DNA of 64,000 bases from Pseudomonadota bacterium. GTDB taxonomy: Bacteria; Myxococcota_A; Polyangia; Fen-1088. The stretch's first letter is position 1. Each line of letters begins with the position of its first letter. This document shows positions 42,737-51,045 of this stretch, piece after piece. The notes under the pieces are model-generated. The model worked only from the letters and a program-made list of their open reading frames with translations. It made no database searches and was not told where the DNA came from. The position numbers were made by a program, and so were the translations under genes. The DNA lies in NCBI GenBank assembly GCA_023438785.1, contig JAEXQJ010000259.1:16499-80498 (forward strand), written 5' to 3'.

Positions 42737-42753
42737 GCCTCCCGGGGGGAGGC
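42737..42753. repeat. Short palindrome in the divergent control region
   Basis: GCCTCCC and GGGAGGC flank a GGG loop between the divergent starts of the sugar-binding lipoprotein (42634) and the kinase (42852). A perfect 7-bp arm in such a place could be an operator for a regulator of one or both genes. The composition is high GC, so chance cannot be excluded. Confidence 0.25.
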
Positions 42754-42851
42754 TTCGTCACCTCGGGCCCACAGCTTTAGCGCACGTGTGAACGAGTGAG
42801 GTCGGCTTCAGATTCAGGCGGGACAGCCGAACTGGGGACGAGGGCAAAGCC

Positions 42852-45800
42852 GTGCCGAAGCAAGAGAGAAGACGACGGTTCCTCTCGGTGGGGACCAAGC
42901 TGGCCGTCGCCACGGTTGCCGTGATGGCCACGGCGTCGTTCTTGCTCTTCAGGGAATTGACCGAGCGCGAGCGCAGGCGACTCGTCGATGCGAAGGCGGT
43001 TGCCGGCTCGATGGTGACCGAGCTTTTCGCCGCGTCCTGTGCCGCCCCTTTGGTGTTCGCGGACGACGATGCGGTGGCGGTCGAATTGGAGAAGCTGCGC
43101 AGCAATGGGGCCATCGTCTATGCCGCCGTCTACTCGAGCAAGGAAGACAAGACGGTCAGGGAGCTCAATCCCGAGAAGAGACCTTCGTACGACTTCAAGC
43201 ATGGCAAGACGGCGAGTCGCCTGCTCGAGTACGCGGACAGGATCGAGCTGGTGAAGGACATCCGAGACACCCGCGGGAAGGTGGTGGGATTCGCGGCGTT
43301 GAACTTCTCGCTGGCCGACGAGAATGCCGCCTTCCGGGTCAGCCGCCGTCGGTTGCTGTGGTTCGCGTTCCTCATCGCCGGGGGCACGGCGGGGCTGCTC
43401 ATCATGCTGACGCGCAGGGTGATCGTGGCTCCGCTGGCGCGGGTCACCGAGGCCGCTCGCCGCCTTGAGCAAGGCGACTTGCACGCGCGTGCTGACGTGA
43501 AATCAAGCGACGAGGTGGGGAACCTGGCGCTCGTCTTCAACAGCATGGGCGACGCCATCGTGGATCGTGAACAGAAGCTCGTTCAGGCGCGAAAGAACCT
43601 GCAGGACCTCTTCGACAACATGCTGCAGGCCATCTTCACGGTTGGCCCAGATGGCCGCATCGATGCGGAGGTGTCTGCTTACGCCAAGCAGATCTTCGGC
43701 GACGTGCCGATCGCCGGCCAATCCGTGGTCGAGTTCTTGCGCCTCGAATCCATGGCCGAAAAGGAGGTGGTCAGCCGCATGAAGTTCTGGCTGCAGCACA
43801 TCTTCGGCGCCGACGATTTTCAGTGGGAGCTCTCCGAGCCGGAGCGAATCCGCGGGCTGAACTACACGCGCACGAACGCGGATGGCGTGGCCGACGAGCG
43901 CGTGCTGGAGCTGGACTACGCGCCCCTCTACAAGGACGGGGAAATAGTGAAGATCATGTTCTTGGTGAAGGACGTGACCGAGGTGCATCGCCTGCAGGCC
44001 GAGATCGCCCGTCGCGAGGAGCAGAACAAGGAGAATCTGGCTCGCATTCGGCAGATCGCGGCCATGGAGCCCGATCTGTTCAACACGTTCATCGCGGAGG
44101 CCAAGATCGTGCTCGACGGGTGCGAGGAGGCGCTCGCCGATTTGGAGGAGCCCAGCCGACGGCAGGCTGCCGTGAACTCGTTGTTCCGCGGCATGCACAC
44201 GCTCAAGGGAAATGCGCGCATGTTCAAGCTCACGGCGGTGCAGGATATCGCGCACGCCACGGAGGACTACTTCCAGCGGGTGCGAGACGGTGAGGTGGGG
44301 CTCGGCCCCGAAATCGGGCTGGCCATGCACGAGCGCATCGCGGACGTGCGAAAGTTGCTGGGCGAGTTCGAGAAGCTTGGACGGCAGGTCCTGGGCGGGG
44401 AGCAGGAGAGCCCGGGCGAAGCCGCCTTGTCCTTCCTGCGCGCCCAGGAGCGGCCCTTCGACGATGGGCAGAGCGATCTGGCTTCGCTGGGCGACCCGGA
44501 CGGCGACAAGCCGGCGCGCGCGCGCCTGGTGGCAAGGGCGACCCAACTGCGGGCCGAGGCGCAGGGCCACGGCTTCGTCAACGTGACCGCGGCCTTCGAC
44601 TCGGTCCTCCAGGTCCTGGGTCGCGCCGAGACCACGGCGCTGGACCTGGTGCCCTGCCTGCACGAGGTGAACCAGGCTCTGCAGCTCACCCGTTCACTGT
44701 CTGCAGAAGTGGCGACGGCCGAGCTTTGGCCGTACTTCCGCGACGAGGCCCGGGCGACCTTGCGTGCCCTGGCCGCCAAGCTCAGCGCAGGGGGAGACCG
44801 AGCCCGCGAGGCCCTCGATGTGTTCTTGCTGGCCGCAGGGGCGCGGTCCTTTGGCCTGGCCACCCTGGCCAACGTGGCGTCGGATTACCATCGGGCCATG
44901 ACGGAGGACGGTGTGGATGGGCGCACCGTCCTGAACGCCCTCGAGTCGTGGGTGGTCGATGGGCACAACCTGGTGGAGATGAGGTCGAAGCCCGAAGCGG
45001 ACGTGGACGTGCTGGGCCGCTTCCATGGCGAGGCGGAAGACCTGGTGGAGCGGCTCAACGGGGCGAGCGCCAGTCAGGTCCCGCTGCTGCTCCTGGCGGC
45101 CATCGCCTGCGCTCGTCGGTACCGCTTCCGGGTGGCCCAAGCCGTCCTCGAATCCCTGGCCCAAACTGGGCCCAAGGACGGTGGCGTGGTGGCCGAGGCT
45201 TTGCGTCGCGAAGTGCTTGCCTACGAGGCCATTCGGCGCGAGATGCGCGACAACGAGGCGGCGGAGCACCTGCTGCTCGTGCCGCCTGGCGAGGACGACG
45301 AAAGGGAGCTGGCGAATTGGTGGGAGGCGGCCGGGCAGGCTGGCCTCAATACGCTGCTGGCTCGCGCGCGCTCGCTGGCCGAGCCGGCTCGTCGGCATCT
45401 GCTCGACGACGTTCGTCACTTCCGCGTGTTGATGCCGGCCATGCGCGGCGCAAAGACCGGGCAGCCGATCCAGCGGGTGCTCGAAGGCCGTATCGCCGCC
45501 CTCCGCGACGCTCTGAGAGGACTGCGCCAAGCCGTGGCGCACGTGCGGGAGGATCGGCAGGCCATCTTGCCGCCGCTCAACGATCTGGAGAAGGCGGTGG
45601 TTCATCTCACCACATCATCCCTCGGTGACGTGCTGGCCCCGGTGGCCTCCACGGCGGCCGATCTGGCGCGCGAGCGCGGCAAGCCCCTCGAAGAGGTCAG
45701 TCTGGAGAACCTGGACTTCTTCTTGGAGGCCAGGGCGATGCAGAAGGTTCGGGGCGCGGTCATGCATGCCGTGCGGAACGCGGTCGATCACGGCCTGGAA

Positions 45801-46238
45801 ACCGCCGATGCGCGTGTGAGCTCGGGCAAGGCCCCGCGTGGCCGCATCTCCATCAGCGCGCGGGAGCGCGACGGGTGGATCGACTTGACGGTCGAGGACG
45901 ACGGCCGCGGTGTGGACACGGCTCGCGTGAAGCAAGTCGCTCTCAAACGCGGTCTCATCACGGCTGAGCAGGCGGCGGCGTTGTCCACTGAGGAAGCCCA
46001 CGAGCTCCTTTTCCTGCCCGGATTCTCGACCGCGGCCACCGTGTCTTCCGTGTCCGGCCGGGGCGTGGGCATGGATGCCATCCGGGCCATCGCCCGCGAT
46101 CTGGGCGGCGACGCCAGACTGGCCTCCGCGCCAGGGCGGGGCAGTCGGCTCACCATGCACTTCCCCGTCCGGTTCGCGGCGGAGTCGGTCAGACCCGGCA
46201 AGGTCGCGCTGGGCAGCAGCGCACATTTGCCGAACTGA
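42852..46238 (+). CDS. CheA-like membrane kinase: CHASE8-like, HAMP, PAS, HPt, HATPase
   Basis: This is an 1128-residue inner-membrane protein from a GTG at 42852. The first membrane segment is at about 17-33 and the second at about 168-188. Between them is a periplasmic domain resembling CHASE8 (ASCAAPLVFADDDAVAVELEKLRSNGAIVYAAVYS). A HAMP region (190-242) and PAS region (245-385) follow. An HPt domain has His449 in RGMHTLKGNARMF. A long helical middle part without recognised motif covers about 520-955. A CheA-type ATPase (972-1110) has HAVRNAVDHG, VEDDGRGVD and FLPGFSTA...SGRGVGMDAI. The C-terminal CheW-like domain of CheA is missing. I infer autophosphorylation at His449 and transfer to the CheY at 41228. 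The CHASE8-like call is by eye. Confidence 0.82.
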   Translation: MPKQERRRRFLSVGTKLAVATVAVMATASFLLFRELTERERRRLVDAKAVAGSMVTELFAASCAAPLVFADDDAVAVELEKLRSNGAIVYAAVYSSKEDKTVRELNPEKRPSYDFKHGKTASRLLEYADRIELVKDIRDTRGKVVGFAALNFSLADENAAFRVSRRRLLWFAFLIAGGTAGLLIMLTRRVIVAPLARVTEAARRLEQGDLHARADVKSSDEVGNLALVFNSMGDAIVDREQKLVQARKNLQDLFDNMLQAIFTVGPDGRIDAEVSAYAKQIFGDVPIAGQSVVEFLRLESMAEKEVVSRMKFWLQHIFGADDFQWELSEPERIRGLNYTRTNADGVADERVLELDYAPLYKDGEIVKIMFLVKDVTEVHRLQAEIARREEQNKENLARIRQIAAMEPDLFNTFIAEAKIVLDGCEEALADLEEPSRRQAAVNSLFRGMHTLKGNARMFKLTAVQDIAHATEDYFQRVRDGEVGLGPEIGLAMHERIADVRKLLGEFEKLGRQVLGGEQESPGEAALSFLRAQERPFDDGQSDLASLGDPDGDKPARARLVARATQLRAEAQGHGFVNVTAAFDSVLQVLGRAETTALDLVPCLHEVNQALQLTRSLSAEVATAELWPYFRDEARATLRALAAKLSAGGDRAREALDVFLLAAGARSFGLATLANVASDYHRAMTEDGVDGRTVLNALESWVVDGHNLVEMRSKPEADVDVLGRFHGEAEDLVERLNGASASQVPLLLLAAIACARRYRFRVAQAVLESLAQTGPKDGGVVAEALRREVLAYEAIRREMRDNEAAEHLLLVPPGEDDERELANWWEAAGQAGLNTLLARARSLAEPARRHLLDDVRHFRVLMPAMRGAKTGQPIQRVLEGRIAALRDALRGLRQAVAHVREDRQAILPPLNDLEKAVVHLTTSSLGDVLAPVASTAADLARERGKPLEEVSLENLDFFLEARAMQKVRGAVMHAVRNAVDHGLETADARVSSGKAPRGRISISARERDGWIDLTVEDDGRGVDTARVKQVALKRGLITAEQAAALSTEEAHELLFLPGFSTAATVSSVSGRGVGMDAIRAIARDLGGDARLASAPGRGSRLTMHFPVRFAAESVRPGKVALGSSAHLPN

Positions 46239-46285
46239 TCCCGATCCGCTGCGGGTCACGGAGGCGCCGGCGCGAGCGGGCCGGC

Positions 46286-47335
46286 CTACCAGCCGGCGTC
46301 GAGGAGCAGCGAACCTGCGCCGAAGGGATAGCCCCACGTCGCGGCCTCGTTGCCGGCGAAGCGGACGACCAAGCGGCCGAACGATGCTCCTGCGGCGAGC
46401 CGCAGCGTAAGTCTCAGCCAGCGCGTGAAGGCCAGACCCGTATCGAAACGGGCGTATCCGATCCCCATGGTGGTCGAGTCAGGAAATGCGGTCACCAGGG
46501 GCGGGGTGGCTTTGCCCTCGACACCGATATGCAGAATCCCGCCGCCCAGTCCGGCCGTGAGCGAGAGCCGCGATTCCGGCGCGCCCCAGCGTCGCAGCAG
46601 AACCAGGGCCGCCAGGGAGGGTCTCAGGCTCGCCGAGCCCTCGGGCCCGGAGGGCTTCATGCCCCGGATGGGGGCAGCCAGATCCAGGGCCACGCCCATG
46701 CGATGTCCCACCATTTGCAGTGACAGCCACATTTCCAGCGCGGCGCCCGCGCCTCCCGGGCTGGCGAGGAATCCCGCCCCGGTCTGCACACGCGCGCACC
46801 ACGTACACGGCTCGCCCCTGGAACCGATCAGTTCGGGCGGCAGCGCAGGTTGCGGCGCGGCGGAGGGCGCCGAGGATGCGGCCGGGTGTGGGTCGACGAG
46901 CAGGCTGGTGCGCAGCAACTCGACGAGCTGCATGGCCACCAGGTTCTCGTCAGGACCCTCGGGGCTCTCGTCGACGATGAGTTGGCGCAACAGCGAGCGC
47001 CCCGAGGTCTCGTCGGCCATCCAGATCTCCACCCCGCGTCGGGACGGAACCAGCCGAATCGCCGCCGCGGCACGCTGCTCGCGCGCTGCCGTCTCCATCT
47101 GCTCAGGGCGTTCGGGCTCTCGCCAGGCTTGCAGGACGACGATCTTGAGTCCCATGCCCTCAATCTCGGCGCGCAGCCGATCGGCGAAGGGATCAGCCGC
47201 GCGGTCGAGGATGAACAGCACCTGCTTGGCCGGTCGCGCGTCGCCCTCTGCGGCAGCGCTGTCCGCCGGGCGGCCCGCCAGCAGGAACTGCGCTGCCAGG
47301 AGTCCGGCAAAGGCGGCCAGGACGCGACGGGGCAT
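46286..47335 (-). CDS. Exported protein with C-terminal barrel-like region, last gene of the sigma operon
   Basis: This is a 349-residue protein with a signal peptide (AAFAGLLAAQFLLAG). The first 130 residues look like a soluble alpha/beta domain (VLFILDRAADPFADRLRAEIEGMGLKIVVLQAW). After a Pro/Ala-rich linker and a short CTWC motif (about residues 175-178) the rest resembles barrel strands (GVALDLAAP, LRPSLAALVLLRRW, ARFDTGLAFTRWLRLTLRLAAG) with a terminal Trp. This is a recurring layout in Myxococcota proteins of unknown function that I recall only in outline. Its start overlaps the FecR gene stop by one base, so it is part of the same operon as the sigma factor. Confidence 0.55.
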   Translation of the reverse strand: MPRRVLAAFAGLLAAQFLLAGRPADSAAAEGDARPAKQVLFILDRAADPFADRLRAEIEGMGLKIVVLQAWREPERPEQMETAAREQRAAAAIRLVPSRRGVEIWMADETSGRSLLRQLIVDESPEGPDENLVAMQLVELLRTSLLVDPHPAASSAPSAAPQPALPPELIGSRGEPCTWCARVQTGAGFLASPGGAGAALEMWLSLQMVGHRMGVALDLAAPIRGMKPSGPEGSASLRPSLAALVLLRRWGAPESRLSLTAGLGGGILHIGVEGKATPPLVTAFPDSTTMGIGYARFDTGLAFTRWLRLTLRLAAGASFGRLVVRFAGNEAATWGYPFGAGSLLLDAGW

Positions 47336-48576
47336 CAGTCTTCAGTGAGGATCGAGCGCGCTTCGCGGGCGTACGGACCTTCCGGGAAACGGCGCAGGTA
47401 GCGCTCGGCGTCCGCGCGCGCACCTCGCCTGTCGCCGGCGTAGCGACGGGATTCCATCAGTCGCCCCACTGCATCTCCCATGAGGGCTCCGCTTGGCTGC
47501 TCATCGAGGTAGGTAGAAAACCAACGTACAGCCTCATCATACCCGCCGCGCCTTTCGAAGGCGATACGGCCCAGCGCGAAGGCGGCATTGGAGGCGTCCG
47601 CCGTGTGGGCAAAACGCGAGCGCAGGACGCGCAAAGCGGTGGTCGCCCTTTGGGTGCGGCCCGAGAGCCGGGCGGCGTCGGAGATCTGGAGCAATTCCCT
47701 CGGGCTCGCGGCCTGGCACACCCGATCGAACCCCGCGCTTTCGGCGGCGCGCAAGCCCTCATTCAGGCGGCCACTGCCCAGCAGGGCGCGCCAGTTGGCC
47801 GCCGACCCGGCTTCACGGCCGAGGCGCGCCGGCTCTCCCACGCTCGGGGCCTCCCCGGGCTGTGCCGGGGCAACCGGGAGCACGCTGGCTTGAGGCTGGG
47901 GGATGGCAGTGGGGGACTCGGGACAGGACATCTGCAAGGCCTGACCGGCGGCCAGACTGCGCGGCTCCGGCATGCAGCGGCCAGACACCACGACCGAGCC
48001 CTCGCGCATCGATACGGAGAGCGTCTGGGTAGAGGCATTCCAGCCCGCGCGGAACTTCGTGCCGGTGACGAGGACCTGGAAGGGCCCCAATTCGAACTGC
48101 CAGTTGGTCCTGCGGACCTTGCGATGCACGATGGCGACGTCCACGGAGCCTGATTCGACCAGAACCCGCGCACCGCTGGCCTGCGCGGCGAGCACGCGCA
48201 TGCGGCTACCCTCGCGCAATACGATCGAACTGCCCTCCGAGAAGTTGAGGGCCAGCGGGGCATCGCTCATCGCTTCGATGACGTCGCCGGTGCGCCCCGC
48301 CGTGGCCGCCCCGCCCACCTGGAAGGTCACCGGCGCGCGCAGGATCAGGGCGAGCGCACCCACGCCCAGGGCCACACCCAAGCCCGGCAGGAGCCAACCG
48401 AGCCTCAATGACCTGAGGAAGCGGGGCCGCTCCATTCGCTTTTCATTGCGGAGCGCGACCTGCTCCAGGAGCCGGCGGCGAGCCGTGCGTATCTGCTCGT
48501 TCCCGTCGAGTTCCATCGACAGCGCGTCGCGGATGGTCCTCCCGACGTCGGTTAACTGTTCTTGAGAAGGCTCCAT
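47335..48576 (-). CDS. FecR-domain membrane protein with TPR-like C-terminus
   Basis: This is a 413-residue protein. A cytosolic start of about 55 residues has a short helix region, a membrane segment lies at about 58-82 (LGWLLPGLGVALGVGALALIL), then a FecR-like beta domain (about 100-215; for example SSIVLREGSRMRVLAAQASGARVLVESGSVDV), a Pro-rich linker and a helical TPR-like C-terminus (about 320-410; NAAFALGRIAFERRGGYDEAVRWFSTYL). FecR proteins sense periplasmic signals and control sigma factors; the TPR suggests a periplasmic protein partner. It overlaps the sigma factor gene by 25 bases and is followed by a barrel-like protein, giving a three-gene operon without a TonB receptor. Confidence 0.8.
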   Translation of the reverse strand: MEPSQEQLTDVGRTIRDALSMELDGNEQIRTARRRLLEQVALRNEKRMERPRFLRSLRLGWLLPGLGVALGVGALALILRAPVTFQVGGAATAGRTGDVIEAMSDAPLALNFSEGSSIVLREGSRMRVLAAQASGARVLVESGSVDVAIVHRKVRRTNWQFELGPFQVLVTGTKFRAGWNASTQTLSVSMREGSVVVSGRCMPEPRSLAAGQALQMSCPESPTAIPQPQASVLPVAPAQPGEAPSVGEPARLGREAGSAANWRALLGSGRLNEGLRAAESAGFDRVCQAASPRELLQISDAARLSGRTQRATTALRVLRSRFAHTADASNAAFALGRIAFERRGGYDEAVRWFSTYLDEQPSGALMGDAVGRLMESRRYAGDRRGARADAERYLRRFPEGPYAREARSILTED

Positions 48577-49199
48577 CGCGATCCCTCCTTAAGCCATGTC
48601 GCAAGAGCCGGGCGAGCCTGGGCCCCGGCAATAAACTGCTTTTCTGCTCTAGATAGCCGCCGCTTCAGGGTGGCCAACGAAACGCCACTGGCCTCTGCCG
48701 CGTCGGGTAGTGTCATGCCCTCGATATAGCGGAGGGCAAAAGCCATTCGGTCGTTCACCGGGATCTGGTCCATGAGGCGGTACACCTCGCGGAGCGCGTT
48801 GCGCGCATCCAGACACGGCGGATCCTGCTGCGTGTTCGGTGTAGGTGAGCGCAGGCCGAGCCAGTTGCGACGCGTGCGGCGACGAATGTGAGAGCGCGCT
48901 GTGAAAATGGCAATGCTCGTCAGCCAGCCGCGCAGGCGGTCCGATTCCTTCAGTCCCCTGATGCCGTCGATGGCACGAATGAAGACTTCCTGGAGGAGGT
49001 CCGGGACATCCGCGTCCGCTCCCATCATCGACTGCAGCGTCCGGAGCACATGCGGCGCGTAGCGATCGTAGAACGCCGCCACCGCGCCCGGATGGCCGTC
49101 CGGCAGCGCGCGAATCATCGCGTGGTCATCCCCAAGAAATGTCAAAGGCGTGACCATTGTCTTCGAGAAGGTGTCCTTCTCGTCACGAAATCGGCTCAT
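48552..49199 (-). CDS. ECF-like RNA polymerase sigma factor
   Basis: This is a 215-residue sigma-70 family factor of ECF type. Region 2 is visible in DRYAPHVLRTLQSMMGADADVPDLLQEVFIRAIDGI (with the DLLQEVFI core), region 4 in MAFALRYIEGMTLPDAAEASGVSLATLKRRLSRAE, with the helix-turn-helix typical for -35 recognition. The ATG at 49199 is chosen; the frame continues into a nearby minus-strand gene as shadow. It overlaps the FecR gene at its 3' end, so its activity is probably linked to that protein. The sigma and FecR pair resembles FecI-FecR surface signalling, but no outer-membrane receptor is beside it. Confidence 0.88.
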   Translation of the reverse strand: MSRFRDEKDTFSKTMVTPLTFLGDDHAMIRALPDGHPGAVAAFYDRYAPHVLRTLQSMMGADADVPDLLQEVFIRAIDGIRGLKESDRLRGWLTSIAIFTARSHIRRRTRRNWLGLRSPTPNTQQDPPCLDARNALREVYRLMDQIPVNDRMAFALRYIEGMTLPDAAEASGVSLATLKRRLSRAEKQFIAGAQARPALATWLKEGSRWSLLKNS

Positions 49200-49242
49200 G
49201 ACGAGGCGCACCTGAGGCGCGCGCCGGCCTACCCTGACGCGT

Positions 49243-50436
49243 TTAGTTGTGCGTGCCGACGTCGCTGTCGCCCAGCGCGTCCAGGGCGTCCACCGGAATC
49301 TGGCCCATGTACACCTTCCCGTTGATGAGGAAGCTGGGCGTTCCCTCGAGCTTAAGGCCGATGCCTTGCTGCACGTCGCGCTCCAGGGTCTCCTTGCCCT
49401 CCCCCGCCATGCAGCGGGTGAGCTGCTCGGGCTGCAGGCCCAGGTCGCGCGCCACGTCCCGGTCGGACTTGGACGCGAGGCCGTGCGTCTCTTCGAACAG
49501 GTAATCGTTGGCTTCCCAGAATCGGCCCACGCGGCCGGCGCACTCGGCGATGAGCGCGGCCCGGCAGGCGTTGTGGTGGAACGGCTGCTTGATGTCGGGG
49601 TTGCAGGCTTGGTCGAGCGGGAAGTGGCGGTGGACGACGCGCAGCTTGCTGGGGAAGGCACGGACCTTGTTGCGGAGCTGGTGATGGGCCTGTTTGCAGT
49701 AGGGGCACTCGTAGTCCGAGTACTCGTAGATGGTGAGCACGGGGTGCTCGGCCCCGATCCAGTGGCCCTCGGCAGACTCGCCGTGCGGAAGGTCGATGGG
49801 GGCCGCGGGCGCCCGTTTGCTCTCGCGCCAATAGGCGGGGAAGCCCAGGGCTACACCCAGCAGGCTGACCAGCGCCCCGCCCACCACAACCGACGAGAAA
49901 ACCGGACGCTCACGCAGGGTGTGCAGGGGGGCGGCCATGGCCTTGCCGAACCCCACGCGAACGGATTGCCTCAGCGCCACCCCCACCAGCAATGCATTCA
50001 CGCCATAGGTTGCCATGCACAAGACGCATATCGAGCCCACGCCCAGGGCGGAGACGATGGCCAGGCCCACGCTGGTCAGGAGATACAGGGACGTGAGGAG
50101 CACGGCCAAACCCGATGGCAGTTCGGGCTGGCGCCGCGCACGCAGGCCCCACAGGGCCAGAACCGACGAAAACAGGTAACCGAGGATGCCCCAGGCTGCT
50201 AGCGGCGCGCCGGCGATCACGGCGTGGGAGCTGCGCGCGACGGTGTCGCAGTTCAGGGTCTCGCCTTGCGCGCAGAAGCTGTGGAAGGCGGGCTCCGTGT
50301 GCACCTTGAAATGGATGCGCAGGAGGGCCACCGAAATCGCGAGCCCGACGAGCGAGATGGCCAACAGAGCCCACCACAGCGCTGGGCGCGCGCTGCGCTG
50401 AGCACGGTCGGGGGCGGCTGTGTCTTGCTGGGTCAT
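49243..50436 (-). CDS. Vitamin K epoxide reductase-like protein fused to DsbA-like thioredoxin domain
   Basis: This is a 397-residue protein. The N-terminal VKOR-like membrane domain (residues 20-165) has Cys55 and Cys63 (FCAQGETLNCDTV), a Ser and His-rich loop, and the catalytic CxxC at 137-140 (CVLC). After a membrane segment (about 178-200), a periplasmic thioredoxin-fold domain (DsbA type) has CPYC at 244-247, with cis-Pro in the GTPSFLINGKVYMG block. In bacteria VKOR replaces DsbB and re-oxidises a DsbA partner; here both are in one polypeptide. It therefore should form disulfides in exported proteins, such as the Cys-rich MYXO-CTERM-like ones. It starts on ATG 50436. Confidence 0.9.
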   Translation of the reverse strand: MTQQDTAAPDRAQRSARPALWWALLAISLVGLAISVALLRIHFKVHTEPAFHSFCAQGETLNCDTVARSSHAVIAGAPLAAWGILGYLFSSVLALWGLRARRQPELPSGLAVLLTSLYLLTSVGLAIVSALGVGSICVLCMATYGVNALLVGVALRQSVRVGFGKAMAAPLHTLRERPVFSSVVVGGALVSLLGVALGFPAYWRESKRAPAAPIDLPHGESAEGHWIGAEHPVLTIYEYSDYECPYCKQAHHQLRNKVRAFPSKLRVVHRHFPLDQACNPDIKQPFHHNACRAALIAECAGRVGRFWEANDYLFEETHGLASKSDRDVARDLGLQPEQLTRCMAGEGKETLERDVQQGIGLKLEGTPSFLINGKVYMGQIPVDALDALGDSDVGTHN

Positions 50437-50507
50437 CGGCGGCCAGAACCCTTACCACGAACCGGCCTCGACGACCGGGCATTCCGTCCATCCCCCTCGG
50501 GAGCGAT

Positions 50508-51041
50508 TTACCCCAGGCCGTAGCTCTGGACGATCTCATGCGCCGCGCCCGTGCGGCGAAGGGTGCTGCGGTAAAGATGGAACTCACGCACGGACCAGGG
50601 CCCGGCCGCGAATTGGCCATGGTCGGCGAGGAACTGGGCTAGCTCGTCGCGCGGGCGGGTGGTGAAGCGGGCCAGCGTCAGGTGCGGTGAAAACGGCCTC
50701 TGGGCGGTCTCTGGATCAGGGCCGAGGACCGCATCCACCTGCTCCTTGAGTCTGCACAGAGGCTCGACGGGGGCGAGCCCCAGCCACAGCACGCGCGGCA
50801 ACTTGCGGGGCGGAAAGACGCCCACACCGCGCAGCCCCAATTCAAAGGCCGGCGCGTGCACCGCCTCCAGCGCCCGACGGATGCGGTCGAGATCGCTCTC
50901 GGGCACGAAACCCAAGAAACGCAGGGTGACGTGCAACTGCTCGGGTTTGCTCCAGCGCGCACCCGCGATGCCCCGGCACAGGGGCACCACCATGTCGCGC
51001 GCCGTTTGGGGCAGATCCACCGCGACGAACAGCCTCAGCAT
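50508..51041 (-). CDS. thpR: RNA 2',3'-cyclic phosphodiesterase ThpR (LigT)
   Basis: This 177-residue 2H phosphoesterase has the two catalytic HxT motifs His37-x-Thr39 (QLHVTLRFLG) and His120-x-Thr122 (SPHLTLARF). It begins RLFVAVDLP, the family start. These enzymes open 2',3'-cyclic RNA ends in tRNA processing or repair. It is adjacent to the ArsA-like gene, four bases apart and on the same strand, which implies co-transcription. The chosen ATG at 51041 removes an upstream shadow. Confidence 0.94.
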   Translation of the reverse strand: MLRLFVAVDLPQTARDMVVPLCRGIAGARWSKPEQLHVTLRFLGFVPESDLDRIRRALEAVHAPAFELGLRGVGVFPPRKLPRVLWLGLAPVEPLCRLKEQVDAVLGPDPETAQRPFSPHLTLARFTTRPRDELAQFLADHGQFAAGPWSVREFHLYRSTLRRTGAAHEIVQSYGLG

Positions 51042-51045
51042 GAAT

